The notes below the pieces were generated by a model. That model saw only the letters and a program-made list of their open reading frames with translations, was not told the origin of the DNA and did not search any database. From Lasiosphaeria ovina (lineage: Eukaryota > Ascomycota > Sordariomycetes > Sordariales > Lasiosphaeriaceae), in assembly GCA_033439765.1 (NCBI GenBank), contig JAULSN010000006.1, positions 3,286,001-3,350,000 of the forward strand: a stretch of DNA of 64,000 nucleotides, read 5' to 3'. Of the stretch, positions 32,082 to 43,391 are shown one piece after another (position 1 is the first letter of the stretch; each line of letters starts with the position of its first letter). Made by a program: the position numbers and the translations under genes.

Positions 32082-33116
32082 TACCTTAGTCCCGCTATTG
32101 AGATTGGGGATAGCCGGGGAGGGGAAAAGAAGATATCAGGCTCCCTATTAATACCTACCTATTTCCGTCCGCAAGCTCAGGAATATGAGTATTTTATACG
32201 CATCCGATCAGCCCTTACATGCAGCGGACGGCTCGAGGCGCCCGAGAGCGTTTGACTACGGTGGCGAACGAGACTGAGCGGCACCTATAGCAGCGCGATT
32301 GGTTATAAACCACGGCGCAAAGGTGAACAAACGGGTACTAACAGCCCCTACTTATAGTTCTATTCACCATGGCTCCTCAGTATACTACACCGGTAAAAGC
32401 CCGTCTTCCAAAGGCAGCTCCCTATTTATAAAGCGATTATATTCCTCACCATAAGGCTAATTTATTCCGTGACTTTGGGACAAGCAAGACGCGTAGTGAG
32501 AAATCCTGCACGAACGCACTATCTAAAGCACTTGGTATTATAGTAAAATGGCCCATGTAGAGGTATTGCAAAGTTCAGAGCCCCGATTATTTTGGTAATA
32601 GCTTGGATGGGTCTTGGTTTCCGTGATCGCCGCAGCCTATGATACCGAGAAGTTTATCTGTTGCAATGACAAGGTCATTCGGTTAATGGTTACTAGTAAC
32701 TACTGAACGAAAGGTAGGGGTGGTTGTGGTGGTTGTATTCTGCTCTCTGGTCTATGTAAAAGGATCACGATCTACGGGGACAGGATGCGGGCGCGTTTGG
32801 TAGTGCTTCGCGGTCACGTGTAGCCCGTGCACCTAGGGTCACGTGAAGGGCGTGTGTGCCCCGCACAATGATGGTTCCCCACTTGTTTTCCCTGTCAACC
32901 AATCACAGCCCTGCAGCAGCCGCATGAGCCTGATTGATCGGTAATTCCTACATTATCCATCCGATACCGGTGCTGGGGCGGGTGATAATTCCCTGTTGCG
33001 GTTGCGGTTGCGGAATTGAAGACACTTCCATTTGTATCCCTACCCCGCTTTTTTCCGTTAGCTTTGATAAATCCTCGTAGCGATAGCCAGTTTTACATTT
33101 GATTAACTTTACGAAA
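32082..33116. other. Degenerate, AT-leaning intergenic DNA
   Basis: Contains the transposase relic described at 32369 and two CACGTG boxes (32815-32820 and 32840-32845) about 0.3 kb before the HET gene. No intact gene. Confidence 0.4.
32369..32560 (+). pseudogene. Tc1/mariner-type transposase N-terminal fragment, degenerate
   Basis: From the ATG at 32369 the frame reads MAPQYTTPVKARLPKAA, then after one stop (YL-stop-SDYIPH) HKANLFRDFGTSKTRS. This follows the helix-turn-helix start of fungal Tc1/mariner transposases (MAP..T...RA.I..A..., GIPH.KADLFR.FGVSKTRG). The rest of the element is not readable. The match is short, so confidence is limited. Confidence 0.38.
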
Positions 33117-35275
33117 ATGGGCGTGGCGATCTGTGAGCATTGCTGCAACATAGTTGTAGCGAAGCACCCGAAACTGGACTCGGAGCAGCACTATATTTCA
33201 GCTTCGGGGGCCCACCATAGCAGCATAGCCGCCTTGGTGGAATCGGCAGAGACCTGTCCGTTCTGCACTGCGCTACTTCAAGGCTTCAGGCACTACGTTG
33301 CCAAGTTCCTTCCTCGTTACGGGTCAGAACTTCCTCATTTCGCAAAATTCGAGATCGATCCGTACTGGAATCCAAATTACGAAGAGGTCGCGTTGATTGA
33401 GTATGGATTCACGGTCAAGGGGACGACTGTGACGATAGACGGCAAGGACCGATCCATGGGGAGCGGCTCTATCTGTGGGCCTAATTTCCTAATCAAAAGA
33501 GGCAACTTTAGGGGAAATGGTAGGTTGTTCCTTTCGTCTTCATAATCGCGGCTAGTATCCTAATCCCGATGTAAGCCCCTATCTTCACTATACAATATAA
33601 TAGAAAGGTTGAGGCTTCTATCAACCTAGATGGTCTCACCGAGAGGACGATTTGGCAATCCTTTGGGCCAGGCGATGATATTCTCGACGGGAGGTTCAAC
33701 GTCATCCGGACCTGGATCCAGCAATGTCAATTGAACCATCCGCGTTGCAAGTTGGTTCGCAACGTCGATCTGCCAACCCGCCTTGTCAAGGTCGATTCTG
33801 GAACCGACGCGGTCCGGTTAGTAGATGCAGAGTCACTCGGCAATCCGACCGCGATTTCTTATACTGCTCTGAGCCACTGCTGGGGAACTAGGCCCCAATT
33901 CTTCTGCAAAACAACGCGCGAGAACGAGGCAAAACATCGCAACAAGATACCTTGGGACAGTCTTTCAAAGACATATCGGGATGCCATCGTCGCCACCAGG
34001 AAGCTCGGCATCCCATATATCTGGATTGACTCACTTTGTATCATCCAGGGCGACCCTGACGAGTGGCAGCGCGAGTCTTCGCGCATGGCTTCCGTGTTTA
34101 GTGGCGCAGTTCTTACCTTGGCGGCCACGGACTCGGAAGACGGCAATGCCGGCCTTTTCCTCACCTCCCTGGAGCCCCCGATCGAGACGACCTATGATGA
34201 AGAGGGAGCGCCCATACTTTTACGATGTCCGGCGGCGGATAATCGGCTCATACAAGTCTCTCCCCTAAATTCGAGGGCTTGGACCTTGCAGGAGCTAGTC
34301 TTGTCTCGGCGAACTGTCCACTTCTCCACAAACCAGCTATACTGGCAGTGCAAGGAGCTGTTTCTTTCCGAGGATGGCCTGATCCAAAACGACGTGTTTG
34401 CCAGTTTTCGGCAAGGCTACATGCGCGAGCCGCTCGATTTCAGCAAGACTGAAGTGGCACTGGAATATTGGTGGATGTGGGTGAAAGACTACAGTGCTCG
34501 AAAGATAAGCGTCGGTAAGGACTGGGTACCTGCCATTGCCGGCGTTACAGAGTACTTTTCTCAAGAGACGGGGTTGACGCCGATCCTTGGCATGTGGAAA
34601 GAGAGCCTGGTGGATGACCTGGCGTGGGCCGTCGACCAAATTTCAAGTTCCCTAGACGCCAACGACAACGACACGAGAACGCAGGACATTCCGAGACGAT
34701 CGTCCGTGCTGAATATTCCATCGTGGACTTGGCTCCGGTACGAAACGCCCATTAGCCGAGCAAGAACCACTGGTAGCGTCCTGGAAACCCATGCCAAGAT
34801 TCAAGACGCCGAGGTCTATTGGATGGAAACGCCCCTGACATCGCAGATCAAATCTACAAAGCTGACCATCTCGGCTCCCTTGAAGAGGCTAACTTTCTGC
34901 CGTTCTCAGCCTGCGAGGAACTTTCCTGGCGGCATCTGGATCTTAAGCGGGCAAGACCGCCCACATAATTATAGCGGCTTTTTGGATCTGTCTCATAACT
35001 TCCCATATTCCCCGGACGATTACCTGGATCTGGGTGATAGGAAGGAACCATTTACAGAGCTCTGTATGAAACTTTTGACTTGTCAACAGGGCTTCGGTAC
35101 CGCGCGTGGTCCTGGTTTGGACAGCTTAGGCTTCTTCCTAGCTGTTCGTGAGGTTCTCACCGAGTTTGAAGAAACACGAAAGTACGAAAGGATCGGAATT
35201 GGCCGGTGGGATGCTACGCCGGGAGAGCCAGATCCGTTTGAAGGAGTTGAATGTTCTATATTTGAACTTGTCTAA
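33117..35275 (+). CDS. HET-domain protein (heterokaryon incompatibility type)
   Basis: Two exons (33117-33519 and 33576-35275; a 56-bp intron) give 700 aa. The N-terminal part has a Cys-rich stretch (CEHCCN... CPFCTALLQG) usual in these proteins. The HET domain carries its signatures: YTALSHCWGTRPQFFC, then WDSLSKTYRDAI, IPYIWIDSLCIIQGDPDEWQ, RMASVFSGAVLTLAATDSED, and later LNSRAWTLQELVLSRRTVHF. The 3' acceptor (AAG at 33573-33575) is not ideal but is the one that keeps frame. HET proteins can trigger cell death on meeting incompatible partners, though most family members are uncharacterised. It lies among NLR-like genes. Confidence 0.85.
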
Positions 35276-35279
35276 GCAG

Positions 35280-35280
<1 letters not shown>

Positions 35281-35313
<33 letters not shown>
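35281..35313 (+). repeat. (CAG)11 microsatellite in HET gene 3' flank
   Basis: Eleven CAG triplets start five bases after the TAA stop (35273-35275) of the HET gene. In the reading frame of the HET gene they would not be translated unless the stop were lost. Confidence 0.92.
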
Positions 35314-35318
<5 letters not shown>

Positions 35319-35600
35319 TGCTACTTTTCAAGATAGAGCCAGGCTTCACTTAACTAATTTATAGAAACGCTATATCTAAGTTAGGTCTATCTAAATATTT
35401 AATATTAAGGGATGATCTATAGAGTGGTTTGCCTACTAGAACGAAGGCAAAGCTTCGCCTAGTCCGCTATATCTTCCTATAGCTGAACGAGATGATTAAG
35501 GTATAGACCCCTCTATCCCGCCCCCTTAGCCTCCCTTAGGTGGAAAGGTTAGGCCTAGTACGTCTTAATATAATTTATAAATAATTCGTCTTAAAAAATT
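35314..35600. other. AT-rich, RIP-like tract
   Basis: Rich in TA and TAT steps (for example CTAAATATTTAATATTAAGG) with no open frame. It resembles a repeat mutated by RIP, but the parent element is not recognisable. Confidence 0.5.
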
Positions 35601-36088
35601 CGGTTGAGTAGAGCAGCTGTGCTCGTTGTTGGAATATATCGACACTGGAGAAGCGAATCTCTCTTTTCACTTTTGTTTTCTCCGCATGGTCTCCAAGGTG
35701 CTCCGAAGTCTGCATAGCTTGATCATATTCTCGGGGGTCCACATACCATTTATGACTCAAGGAGACATATCCCTGATGCCAATGTTCTAGGTTAAATCCG
35801 GACTTGGGACTATAAAAGTCCCCTCATTGTCGCAAGCGCCCTCTCTTGCAACTTGGGTGAACTGCATCCAGAGAAACTCTGGTGATAACACAAGGCGGCA
35901 GGTAGGAGCCTCCCAATATCATCCTCCCCGTAGATCTCATGGACACCCAAAACCTCGACTATTTTCGGGAGACCAAACAGACGGGTGACACCGCGTCGGT
36001 CGAGTACACGCAAGAGTCTAACTCGTGAAGAGAGCGAGGCTACTTGGTAGCTCCAAATAATTAAGTTCCGATTTTGGTATCCTAGCAT
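35575..36088 (-). pseudogene. Degenerate gene, possibly BTB/F-box-like
   Basis: Two frames follow each other on the minus strand: 36088-35810 (contains RVLDRRGVTRLFGLPKIVEV and DDIGRLLPAALCYHQSF) and 35760-35575 (SHKWYVDPREYDQAMQ). Together they read like the back half of a fungal protein with a '...LP.AL...' helix followed by a Cys/His-Trp segment, as in some BTB or F-box proteins. The frame change and missing front half suggest a relic. I do not assign a family firmly. Confidence 0.25.
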
Positions 36089-36246
36089 TAGCTCCTATTC
36101 AATCAAACTAGCTCGCGCGCATAACCAGCTTCTTTACCTTGTCAGGCCAATTCAGAACGCAAAGAAGAACAAGTCGAACACCATAAAACCATCCAACATA
36201 TAAGAAAACAAAATAAAAGAGACTCGTCGCGTCACACGAGCGCCCG

Positions 36247-36861
36247 TCAAGAAACCGTCACAGGGCAGGGTGTGTTAGCAGGGAAGCTCTTGTTAACCTT
36301 GGCATGAAAAATGAGGTAGTACGACGAGCAGGACCCGACCGTGATAGTCGTTTGGAACGATGTGTCAGCTGTGCCCCATAGGTCCGGCGCCGGCGACGTA
36401 GTAGTGGGATACGTATAACTGCCGGGCGCGCAGCTGGCCGGCTTGCTGTACGAGGCGTAGACGTGGACCTTGCTGAGCTTATAGCCGGCTGAGAGCCCGT
36501 ACGAGACGGTGAGGGCGGTACCGCTGAGCGTCGCCGAGAAGGTGCCTACGGGCGTGCCTTTGGATACGTCGTTGCCGCCGGCGCCGATAATGAACGTGCC
36601 CGCGAGCCCGTTCGGTGCGGTGAGGGTGCTCGAGGGCACTTGATAGTACCAGCCCTAGCGCTTGTATGTGGTGGCCGTTAGGGTCGGGCCGACGGGGTTG
36701 CCGTTGAAGTTGATGTCGCTGCCGGCATTGTATCTGAAGACGGTGCTGAGCTCGTACCAGTGCTCTGAAGGAGGCGGCGGAGGCGGCGGAGGCGGCGGAG
36801 GCGGACAGCAGCACCGGTCGGTGCAGACATCGGGGTAGGTGAAGCTGACAGTCGTGTACAT
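36247..36861 (-). pseudogene. Proline-linker protein with in-frame stop
   Basis: One frame runs from the ATG at 36861 to the TGA at 36247 (204 codons before the stop) but is cut by a TAG at 36655-36657. Before the stop: VSFTYPDVCTDRCCC, a 12-residue poly-Pro linker, HWYELSTVFRYNAGSDINFNG. After it: GWYYQVPSSTLTAPNGLAG, IIGAGGNDVSKGTPVGTF, VHVYASYSKPASCAPGSYTY, FHAKVNKSFPAN. The second half is a beta-rich domain seen in fungal and bacterial secreted proteins, in which R-W-G-W is usual; here KR-stop-GW suggests TGG became TAG. Upstream of the Met the frame is open only to a TAG near 36916. Function unknown. Confidence 0.5.
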
Positions 36862-37651
36862 GAACCAGCGACCTCCCTGGTTCCGCGTGGAACTCGGCGT
36901 GTTGGCCGGCCGGCTCTACGCCGACGTGGGCGAGTGCGAGAGCCTAGCGAGATTTCTCCACCGCTCTTCGGGGAGGACCGGCAGCGATGATGGCGACTTG
37001 GAAGAAGACGGGCTCGAGCCGCAGACGGTGCACTACGCAGAGTCAGACAGCTTTACTAAAAGTCTTGCAGTGTTCCTCTTAGAGTGGCTCAGCACCCGGC
37101 GGGGCGGCCAGGACGTCTTGCAGATACCGGTGGGCTATGTCTGCACGGGGCGGGCGTTGAGGGAGGATTCCTCCGTTTTTTCATTCCAGTCGACGGCGTG
37201 AGCGGGGGATGTGTCTTGAGCTCTTGGGCCTGAGTGCCTTTCTGTGATGTTATATAAAATTGTGGTGGGACCCCTGAAAAGGGAATGTGCAACCACACGC
37301 GTGCATAAGGCAAACAGCCACATAGATGATCGAGTTTTTCCTGTCTTTTTCGTAATCGCAAGCAGGACCATGAATGGCGAAGTCACCCGGAGGAGGGTTT
37401 TGTCCCACGTCAAACTAAATAAGACTCAAATCGGAAGCAAACAATCCGCTCAGGATCGCCGTCACTATTGGCCCCCACCCCATTGTTGAGCAGTTATCCT
37501 ATCGCACACTCCATTGCCATTGTGCAGCGTATCGTGCGATCCACTGCAATTGTGCAGAAGGTTCATGCCCATTTACTAGCCCGAAACGCGCAGATACAAG
37601 ATTGTATATCTTTCCTTGAGTAGCGAGTGCGCTACCTGAACGAGACGCACA
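36862..37651. other. Intergenic
   Basis: No convincing gene. Near 37495-37560 the pattern 'attg(c)(c/a)attgtgcag' occurs twice, a short direct repeat. Confidence 0.35.
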
Positions 37652-40600
37652 TTATGAGTTGCAGGAACTCAAGAAATATATCATCGCTTCGTGACCCGAA
37701 CTTTGAGCCCAATGCAAATCAGTTTTCCCATCCACATCCACTACGGCGATAGGAGCGCCCCTTTGAAGCAGACACTGTACCATGGCGACATTCCCTGTAG
37801 AAGCTGCATGGTGTAGTATTGTTGCCTTCGCGTTGCCATACTCTTCGTTGATATCAACACCGTGGGCGAGCAGCAAATCGACACTGGCTTCGCACCCCTT
37901 TGAGACCGCTAGGTGTAATGCGGTAGTGCCGTCTCCGTCAACAGCGTGCACGTCCGCCCCTGCTTCGATAAGAAGGCGAGCCATATCCTCTGATCTATCC
38001 CGCACTGCCTGTTGCAGTGCCGTCGCACTGTAATAACCACGCTTCTTTCTCATCTTATTCACATCAGCTCCGCGCTCCAGGAGAAACCGGACTACTTCCG
38101 TCTTTCCATAACATGTTGCGAGGTGCACCACGCCGTCACCTTGACCGTCCTGTGCTGCGATGTCTGCGCCCTTCTCGACCAGCTGCCGGATCAAGGCAAC
38201 ATCGGCGCGGCTTTGGATGGCCAACTGCAGGGGAGTGCAGCCGAATTGCTGGGGTGCATTTAAATCCGCCCCCTTCTCGATGAGAAGATCAAGAACAGCC
38301 AGACTTTCTTCGACTCGTTTCTCTCTACGGAGTTTTCGTTTAGGCTCCTTGTCTTTTTCGTTCTGCTCCGTGAGGAGATCACCGCCGTGATCGCCATATT
38401 TAGTCATCAGGACATGATGTGCGGTCAGATTGGGGTAGAGCAGCCACGACAGGGCAGTGTTTTGGTCGGAGGCGTCCCAGTCTATCCACGCGCCGCTGTC
38501 GAGCAATTGATTGACCATTGAAGCACTTCCACTTGCAAGTGCTAGTTGCAGTGGCGTTGAACCATAAGCGTCGGCCCTTCCGACGTCCGCACCGTGAGCG
38601 AGCAGAAGTTGAGCGCCGACGTTGTAGCTTCTATAAGCTGCCCAGTGCAACGGAGTTCTGCGAAACTCGTCCTCTGCCCCAACCCTGGCCCCGCTTGCCA
38701 ATAATAGCTGTAGCACGCCGGCATGCTCGCGGACAATAGCGTGGTGCAGAAGAGAGATATCTTGGCTGCTGTGGATATTGGGGTCCGCCCCTTTTCCCAA
38801 CAAGATCCGAACTTCATCTTCGTCTGCTTGATCGACCGCACCGTGGAGACGTGCGGTTGCCAGCCATCGCTGCGTCTCATTACCCTTGCCGATGCGCTCA
38901 AGTAATATCTTGAGGACGTGCTCGTGTCCGCACGATGCAGGTTCATTCATAGCTGTTTTCCCTTCCCAGTCCTCAGCTAGTATGTCGGCGTCGTTTTCCA
39001 ACAGCATTTGGACAATCTCTGCTCGTCCTTTCACTGCCGCGCAGTGCAACGCAGTCCGACCAAGATCGTCCTTGGCCAAGACCTCAATGCCCCTAGCTAT
39101 GAAGAGCTCCACAAGCCTGACATGACCAGCCAAAATGGCCTGGTGGAGCATTGTCTGGCCGCCTTGGGAAATATTGGCTCCATTATCTAGGAGCAGTAGG
39201 ACTAAAGCTTCTTCGCCCAACCCGACAGCCAAGTCCAAGGGAGTTGCGCCATCTGCCTCCCACTCACTATCGTTATCGCTGTCGACATCGTCGCTGACCG
39301 TTCCTCCGCCCAATTTGGGAGAACGCTCCTTAGCGGCACATCTCTTAATAAGACCTGCGGTATCTTTTTGGTTGACATCTGCTCCCTCTTCAAGCAGAAT
39401 CCGCGCCGCATTGATGTGACCGTTCTTTACTGCGAAGTGGAGCGGCGGCGTTCCCCCGGCAATGCTGCAGTCGTTGCAGTCCGCCCCTGCGAGGATGAGC
39501 AGCCGAACGACAGATTCGTGCCCGTACTCGGCGGCCATGTGCAATGGATTTTTCCGGTTCGCGTGGGGCGCAACCTGGGCCCCCGCCTGCAGCAGCAAGC
39601 GGACCACTCGAGTATGACCTTTCGCTGCCCCTAGATGAAGGGGCGTTACAGGCGTTATACTCGTTCCCGCCACTGCATCTGCGTCTGCCCCCTCATCCAG
39701 TAAAATCTGCGCGATATTGCAGAGACCTGACGAGGCGGCGGCGTGTAACCGAGTCCAGTTCGGAACCGCACCAACAATACGTTGGGGGCTAAATTCGATC
39801 TGCTCTTTGTCAGTTGCCTGGTTGGCGCTCAAGAGTCTGATGTTGTTGCTTAGGAATTTCAAGGCAAGTTCGTGAACGTCATCCTCCATTCTGTTGCGTA
39901 CGTGCTCGCCCCAGTAGCTGGCGGCGTACTTCAAGAATGGGTATTTATTAAGACGATTATCGAGTTCTTTTGTGCTAGAGCAGTATCTCTCAGCAAATGC
40001 GTCAAACGACAGGTATGTCAGGCAGGTTCTGGCGATTGTTGAGGGCTCTGAGCTTAACCGGGCTCTTCCAACGCGGTCGAAATATTCTTGCGTCGTGTAG
40101 TGCACCAGGCGAATCTGGTGGCTCTCTTCGTCCACGGTCACCAGGCCGGCGCATACCGGGACGAAGAGCTCCGGGTCGTAAAGACCTTCTTCCTCGAAGT
40201 CGCGGTCGCCGGGCTCAACCGCCAGCGCGTGCAGCAATTCAGCCACGGTGAGTGGCCGGAGCGAACACGAGATCCAATAGAGCACCTTGTGAGCGAGGGC
40301 GGCGTGCTCCTGATCCTGATCCTGGTTCTGGATCCGCTGCATAGCCTGATCGTATGTCTCGTCAAGCTTTTCAGGCAAACTACTCAATGCTGCGCGGACT
40401 TTGCGGCGAGTGAGCCCCGCCGCCAGGCTGTCCATGTGCAACTTAGCGAGCAGAAACCTTCTCAGCATCCGAGAGCGAAAGTCAGCACGAGCGAGCTGAC
40501 ATGCGAGAACACAAACGACGGGAATGAGGCCAAAACAAGAAGAGACAAGACGTACATTCCTCTGCTCCCTCGAGCTACGATATTGATGATCTCCTCCATC

Positions 40601-41360
40601 AGGCCCGGACTGGAGCGGACATCCTTTGTGAGCGCTTTCTCCTTTTTGATCCGGCCTTCGGCGCGGGCTTGGACATATCGCTTAACGTCTTCTTCTGTTG
40701 CACGGATCTCGACAACGATGTGCTGAATATCCTCGAACCTGTCTACGATCGTCGGAGAATATCGAGAGGTGATGACCACGCGCGTATTGGAGGGTAGCCC
40801 TTGGATCTTTTTGAGCAGCGTGGCCCTGATATTACCGCTTTCTGGACATTCGTCGAGAGCGTCTATTACGACGAAGACTGTGGAGCAGGTCTTGACCTCT
40901 TGCTCGAGCAGCTGAGTGAGCTCATCCAGTTTGGGACGTATTTTATTCCGCACGTGCTTTTCGTATAGGCCGCGCACCTTGTCGGGAAGGGTAGCCTTGT
41001 GCTGGACGATCTGCTTTAACAGGCTTCCTACCATTTTGGATGTCTTGTTCCTCATAGCTGCAGTACAAGTAGATGACGGTGCCTTGGGTATGGCTCTCGA
41101 GCCAATCAACAAGCATTGCCCTGTAGAACTCGGTTAGCCGGCTGAAGCCTCCTGAGCACCAAGTACTCCTGGTACTTCTTCTGGAGAGGGGTTTCCATAC
41201 GCCAGGGTCGTCTTGCCAGCGCCCGCTATGGCTGCGTAGTTAGCGACATGGTTTGAATGATAGAGCGAGGCCGGTGCTTACGCAGCCCTGGGCACCATAG
41301 AGTCTGATGTTCTCCCCCTAGCCAACGCCTAAATCCAGGATCCGAAAGGAGCCATTCACC
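37652..41360 (-). CDS. NACHT-ankyrin (NLR-type) protein, N-terminus lost, frameshifted
   Basis: Read from high to low coordinates: GEWLLSDPGFRRWL, QTLWCPGLP, then the P-loop AGAGKTTLA, VIYLYCSYEEQD, SLLKQIVQHKATLP, Walker-B-like STVFVVIDALDECP, TRVVITSRYSP, the winged-helix part KVRAALSSLPEKLDETYDQA, and RLVHYTTQEYF. After an intron at 40458-40555 a single 938-codon frame carries about 18 ankyrin repeats (TPLHLAA-type, GADVN ends) to the stop at 37652. This is the fungal NLR layout. The frame shifts by one base near 41032-41038 (between EEQDIQ and MVGSLLKQ). In frame, a TGA lies just upstream of GEWLL and no N-terminal effector domain follows; a Helitron fragment begins about 200 bp further. 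The gene is probably inactive, unless the shift is a sequencing error and an upstream exon was missed. Confidence 0.7.
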
Positions 41361-41559
41361 AACCAATCAACCCACCAACTGTCAGAAACACAGCACACTG
41401 GATTTGGTAGAACTGATGGGGTTGCAACTGCGTGATTGTGTTGCTTGTTCTCCCTCCCTCGCTCTCTGGCGAAGCCAGAGAGCTCACTCTTATAGCTGTG
41501 AATAGTGGCAAGCCGCGTGGCAGCAACTACGCGGCTATGTGACAACTATTACTAATCGG

Positions 41560-42362
41560 GGTGCGAGCACACGTTTCCGTTTCCTGATGAGTTGAAGGGT
41601 GTCACGATCGTGGAGGAGAAGCTGATCGCGCTGAATTCTTGTCACGGGTTTATTACCAAGTATAGCGCCCCGGAGGGAAGGAGACGGAGTATGAGCTATC
41701 CAAAACACGTCAAGGGGCATATCGCAGTGTTCCCCAACAAAGTGCAGGAGCTTGTGGCAAACGTCCTTTCTCATCCGCTTTTGAAGGTGATGGAGGAGAT
41801 CCACGTATCCTGGCACGGTGCCGAGAAGCCGGCACCGAGCAACCTCTCGGCATTCCTGTCTGTGCGGCGCCGTGTTGTCGAGAAGGCACTGGTGCGGTTC
41901 AAGAGAAATAACCCGCTGTATGCGAAGGTCGATATCGACACGGTAGAGTTGGAGAGCTGGGACACGCCGTCGTACGGCGTACCTCTCTAAATCTACATGT
42001 GTCTGAAGCGGAATGAGCCATCAGCGTGGAAGACGTAAACCGCGCAGCTCGTGCCACCCACGGAGCGCGGTTTGGAGGAAGAGGAACCGGTGGATATCCG
42101 AGAAGTCCTTGCAGCCCTAGAGCGGGGTGACAGTATCGCGGGTCGCCAGGTGGACCTAGTCGAGGGGCCTGATTTAGACTGCGAAGAGGATCGCGAAGGG
42201 GTGGAGCTAGCTAGCGCAGCTCCTACGCTCCACGAGATTAGCTTGTCTAGCATGTTCGCTCTTGATCTGGGACCGAATGTGGCGGATGCTGAGCGTGGTA
42301 CGTTTGCAACGCGCTGGATCATAGTACTGCTTGGAACGGGAAGGCCGGATCTAATTAGGTAG
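41560..42362 (+). mobile_element. Helitron fragment (DUF6570 part of helitron helicase-like protein)
   Basis: The frame from about 41560 reads CEHTFPFPDELKGVTIVEEK, LIALNSCHGFITKY, HVKGHIAVFPNKVQELVANV, EIHVSWHGAEKPAPSNLSAF, RRRVVEKALVRFKRNNPLYA, ESWDTPSYGVPL. After a stop the next frame (42051-42362) continues VPPTERGLEEEEPVDIREVL... HEISLSSMFALDLGPNVADA. This is the region between the Cys-rich start and the Rep/helicase part of fungal Helitron proteins that carry DUF6570. Only about 800 bp remain; Rep and helicase domains are absent, so it is a dead remnant. Confidence 0.72.
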
Positions 42363-43391
42363 GTACAGTACCTACGGTCACACCGCGTCTTTGGCCTACA
42401 CCTTGTACCTTCCAAGTCATTTACATATCCTGCGATGTGCACCTGCCTTTCATTCACCTTCAGATTCACCTTCAGCACAGGCCCACCGCTCATATTCTTC
42501 TGTTAAGCACCGAAATTTTTGAAAACCTCCTCCTCTCTCGCCGGCCCCGCGCTCGCCTGGCTGTTCACCGAGGGCACGCAGCGTAGAGCCTGTGGATGGG
42601 GCTGCCGTATTTCGGGCTAGCGGCCCTGTTTGGATGGTGTTTGGTTGTGCTCATGTCTGTAAGGGTTCCCAAGGGCGAGACTGGCGAGGCGGGTGGCGGT
42701 GAGGGAGAGGAGGGGGGCATTTAGACATGGAGCCAAGGACATAGAAGTGGGTGAGTTTTCCTGTGGGTCTGTGAGTCGCTAGGAGTTAGAGTTCATAGAG
42801 CACAGTGCAGGTAGACCTGGGTGGGACTGTTTGGGGTGGTTGAAAGGAGTTGGAATGTTGAGCCACCACTCGGTACGCTTATTTACAAATGGAATACGGT
42901 GTGATCTCATAGTATCGCCACAGGCTTTGGCTCAGGCTGAGCCCGTTATAATTCAGCTAATATTCTCACTCTCACTCTAACTTTTGTTGAAGATCTTCCA
43001 GAAGAGCAACATACCATCGGCTGCCGGTTTCGGCTAGACGCCCGGCCCACAGTTGCAGGGGGCTGGTCCCGACTCTTGCCTATCAAGCCGCCCGATTGCG
43101 GGGCAACCAGCGAAAGAGGAAGGTCCGACCAAAAGAGAGCCTGGACCTCAGGAGTGAATGGCGCAATTTTGGGAGGGTATGTACGCTCATCCCATGACGC
43201 GGCGGCGCTGCGGGACGCGTGCGCGGGGTGTTAAGTATTGTCGAGAGCTTGGCCTGAGACCTCACCACCATCTTTGCTGCCTGCCTTCAGGGGCATCTGC
43301 CGCCCAAATATCAATCGCCGCAACACTAAAAACACCGCAAATACAGCTGCCACCAACCCAACTCGCTTCATTTCACCTTCCGGCCTTAGCC
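42363..43391. other. Intergenic before the ABC transporter
   Basis: Stop-rich; no gene seen. Holds the presumed promoter of the ABC transporter. Confidence 0.4.

Noticed and set aside
36839..37201. 120-codon plus-strand frame next to the poly-Pro gene
   Set aside because: Overlaps the start of the minus-strand frame and has no recognisable motif.
41535..41816. 93-codon minus-strand frame over the Helitron piece as a missing N-terminus of the NACHT-ankyrin gene
   Set aside because: The plus strand gives a clear DUF6570 match over the same bases, and the minus frame has no NLR N-terminal motif.
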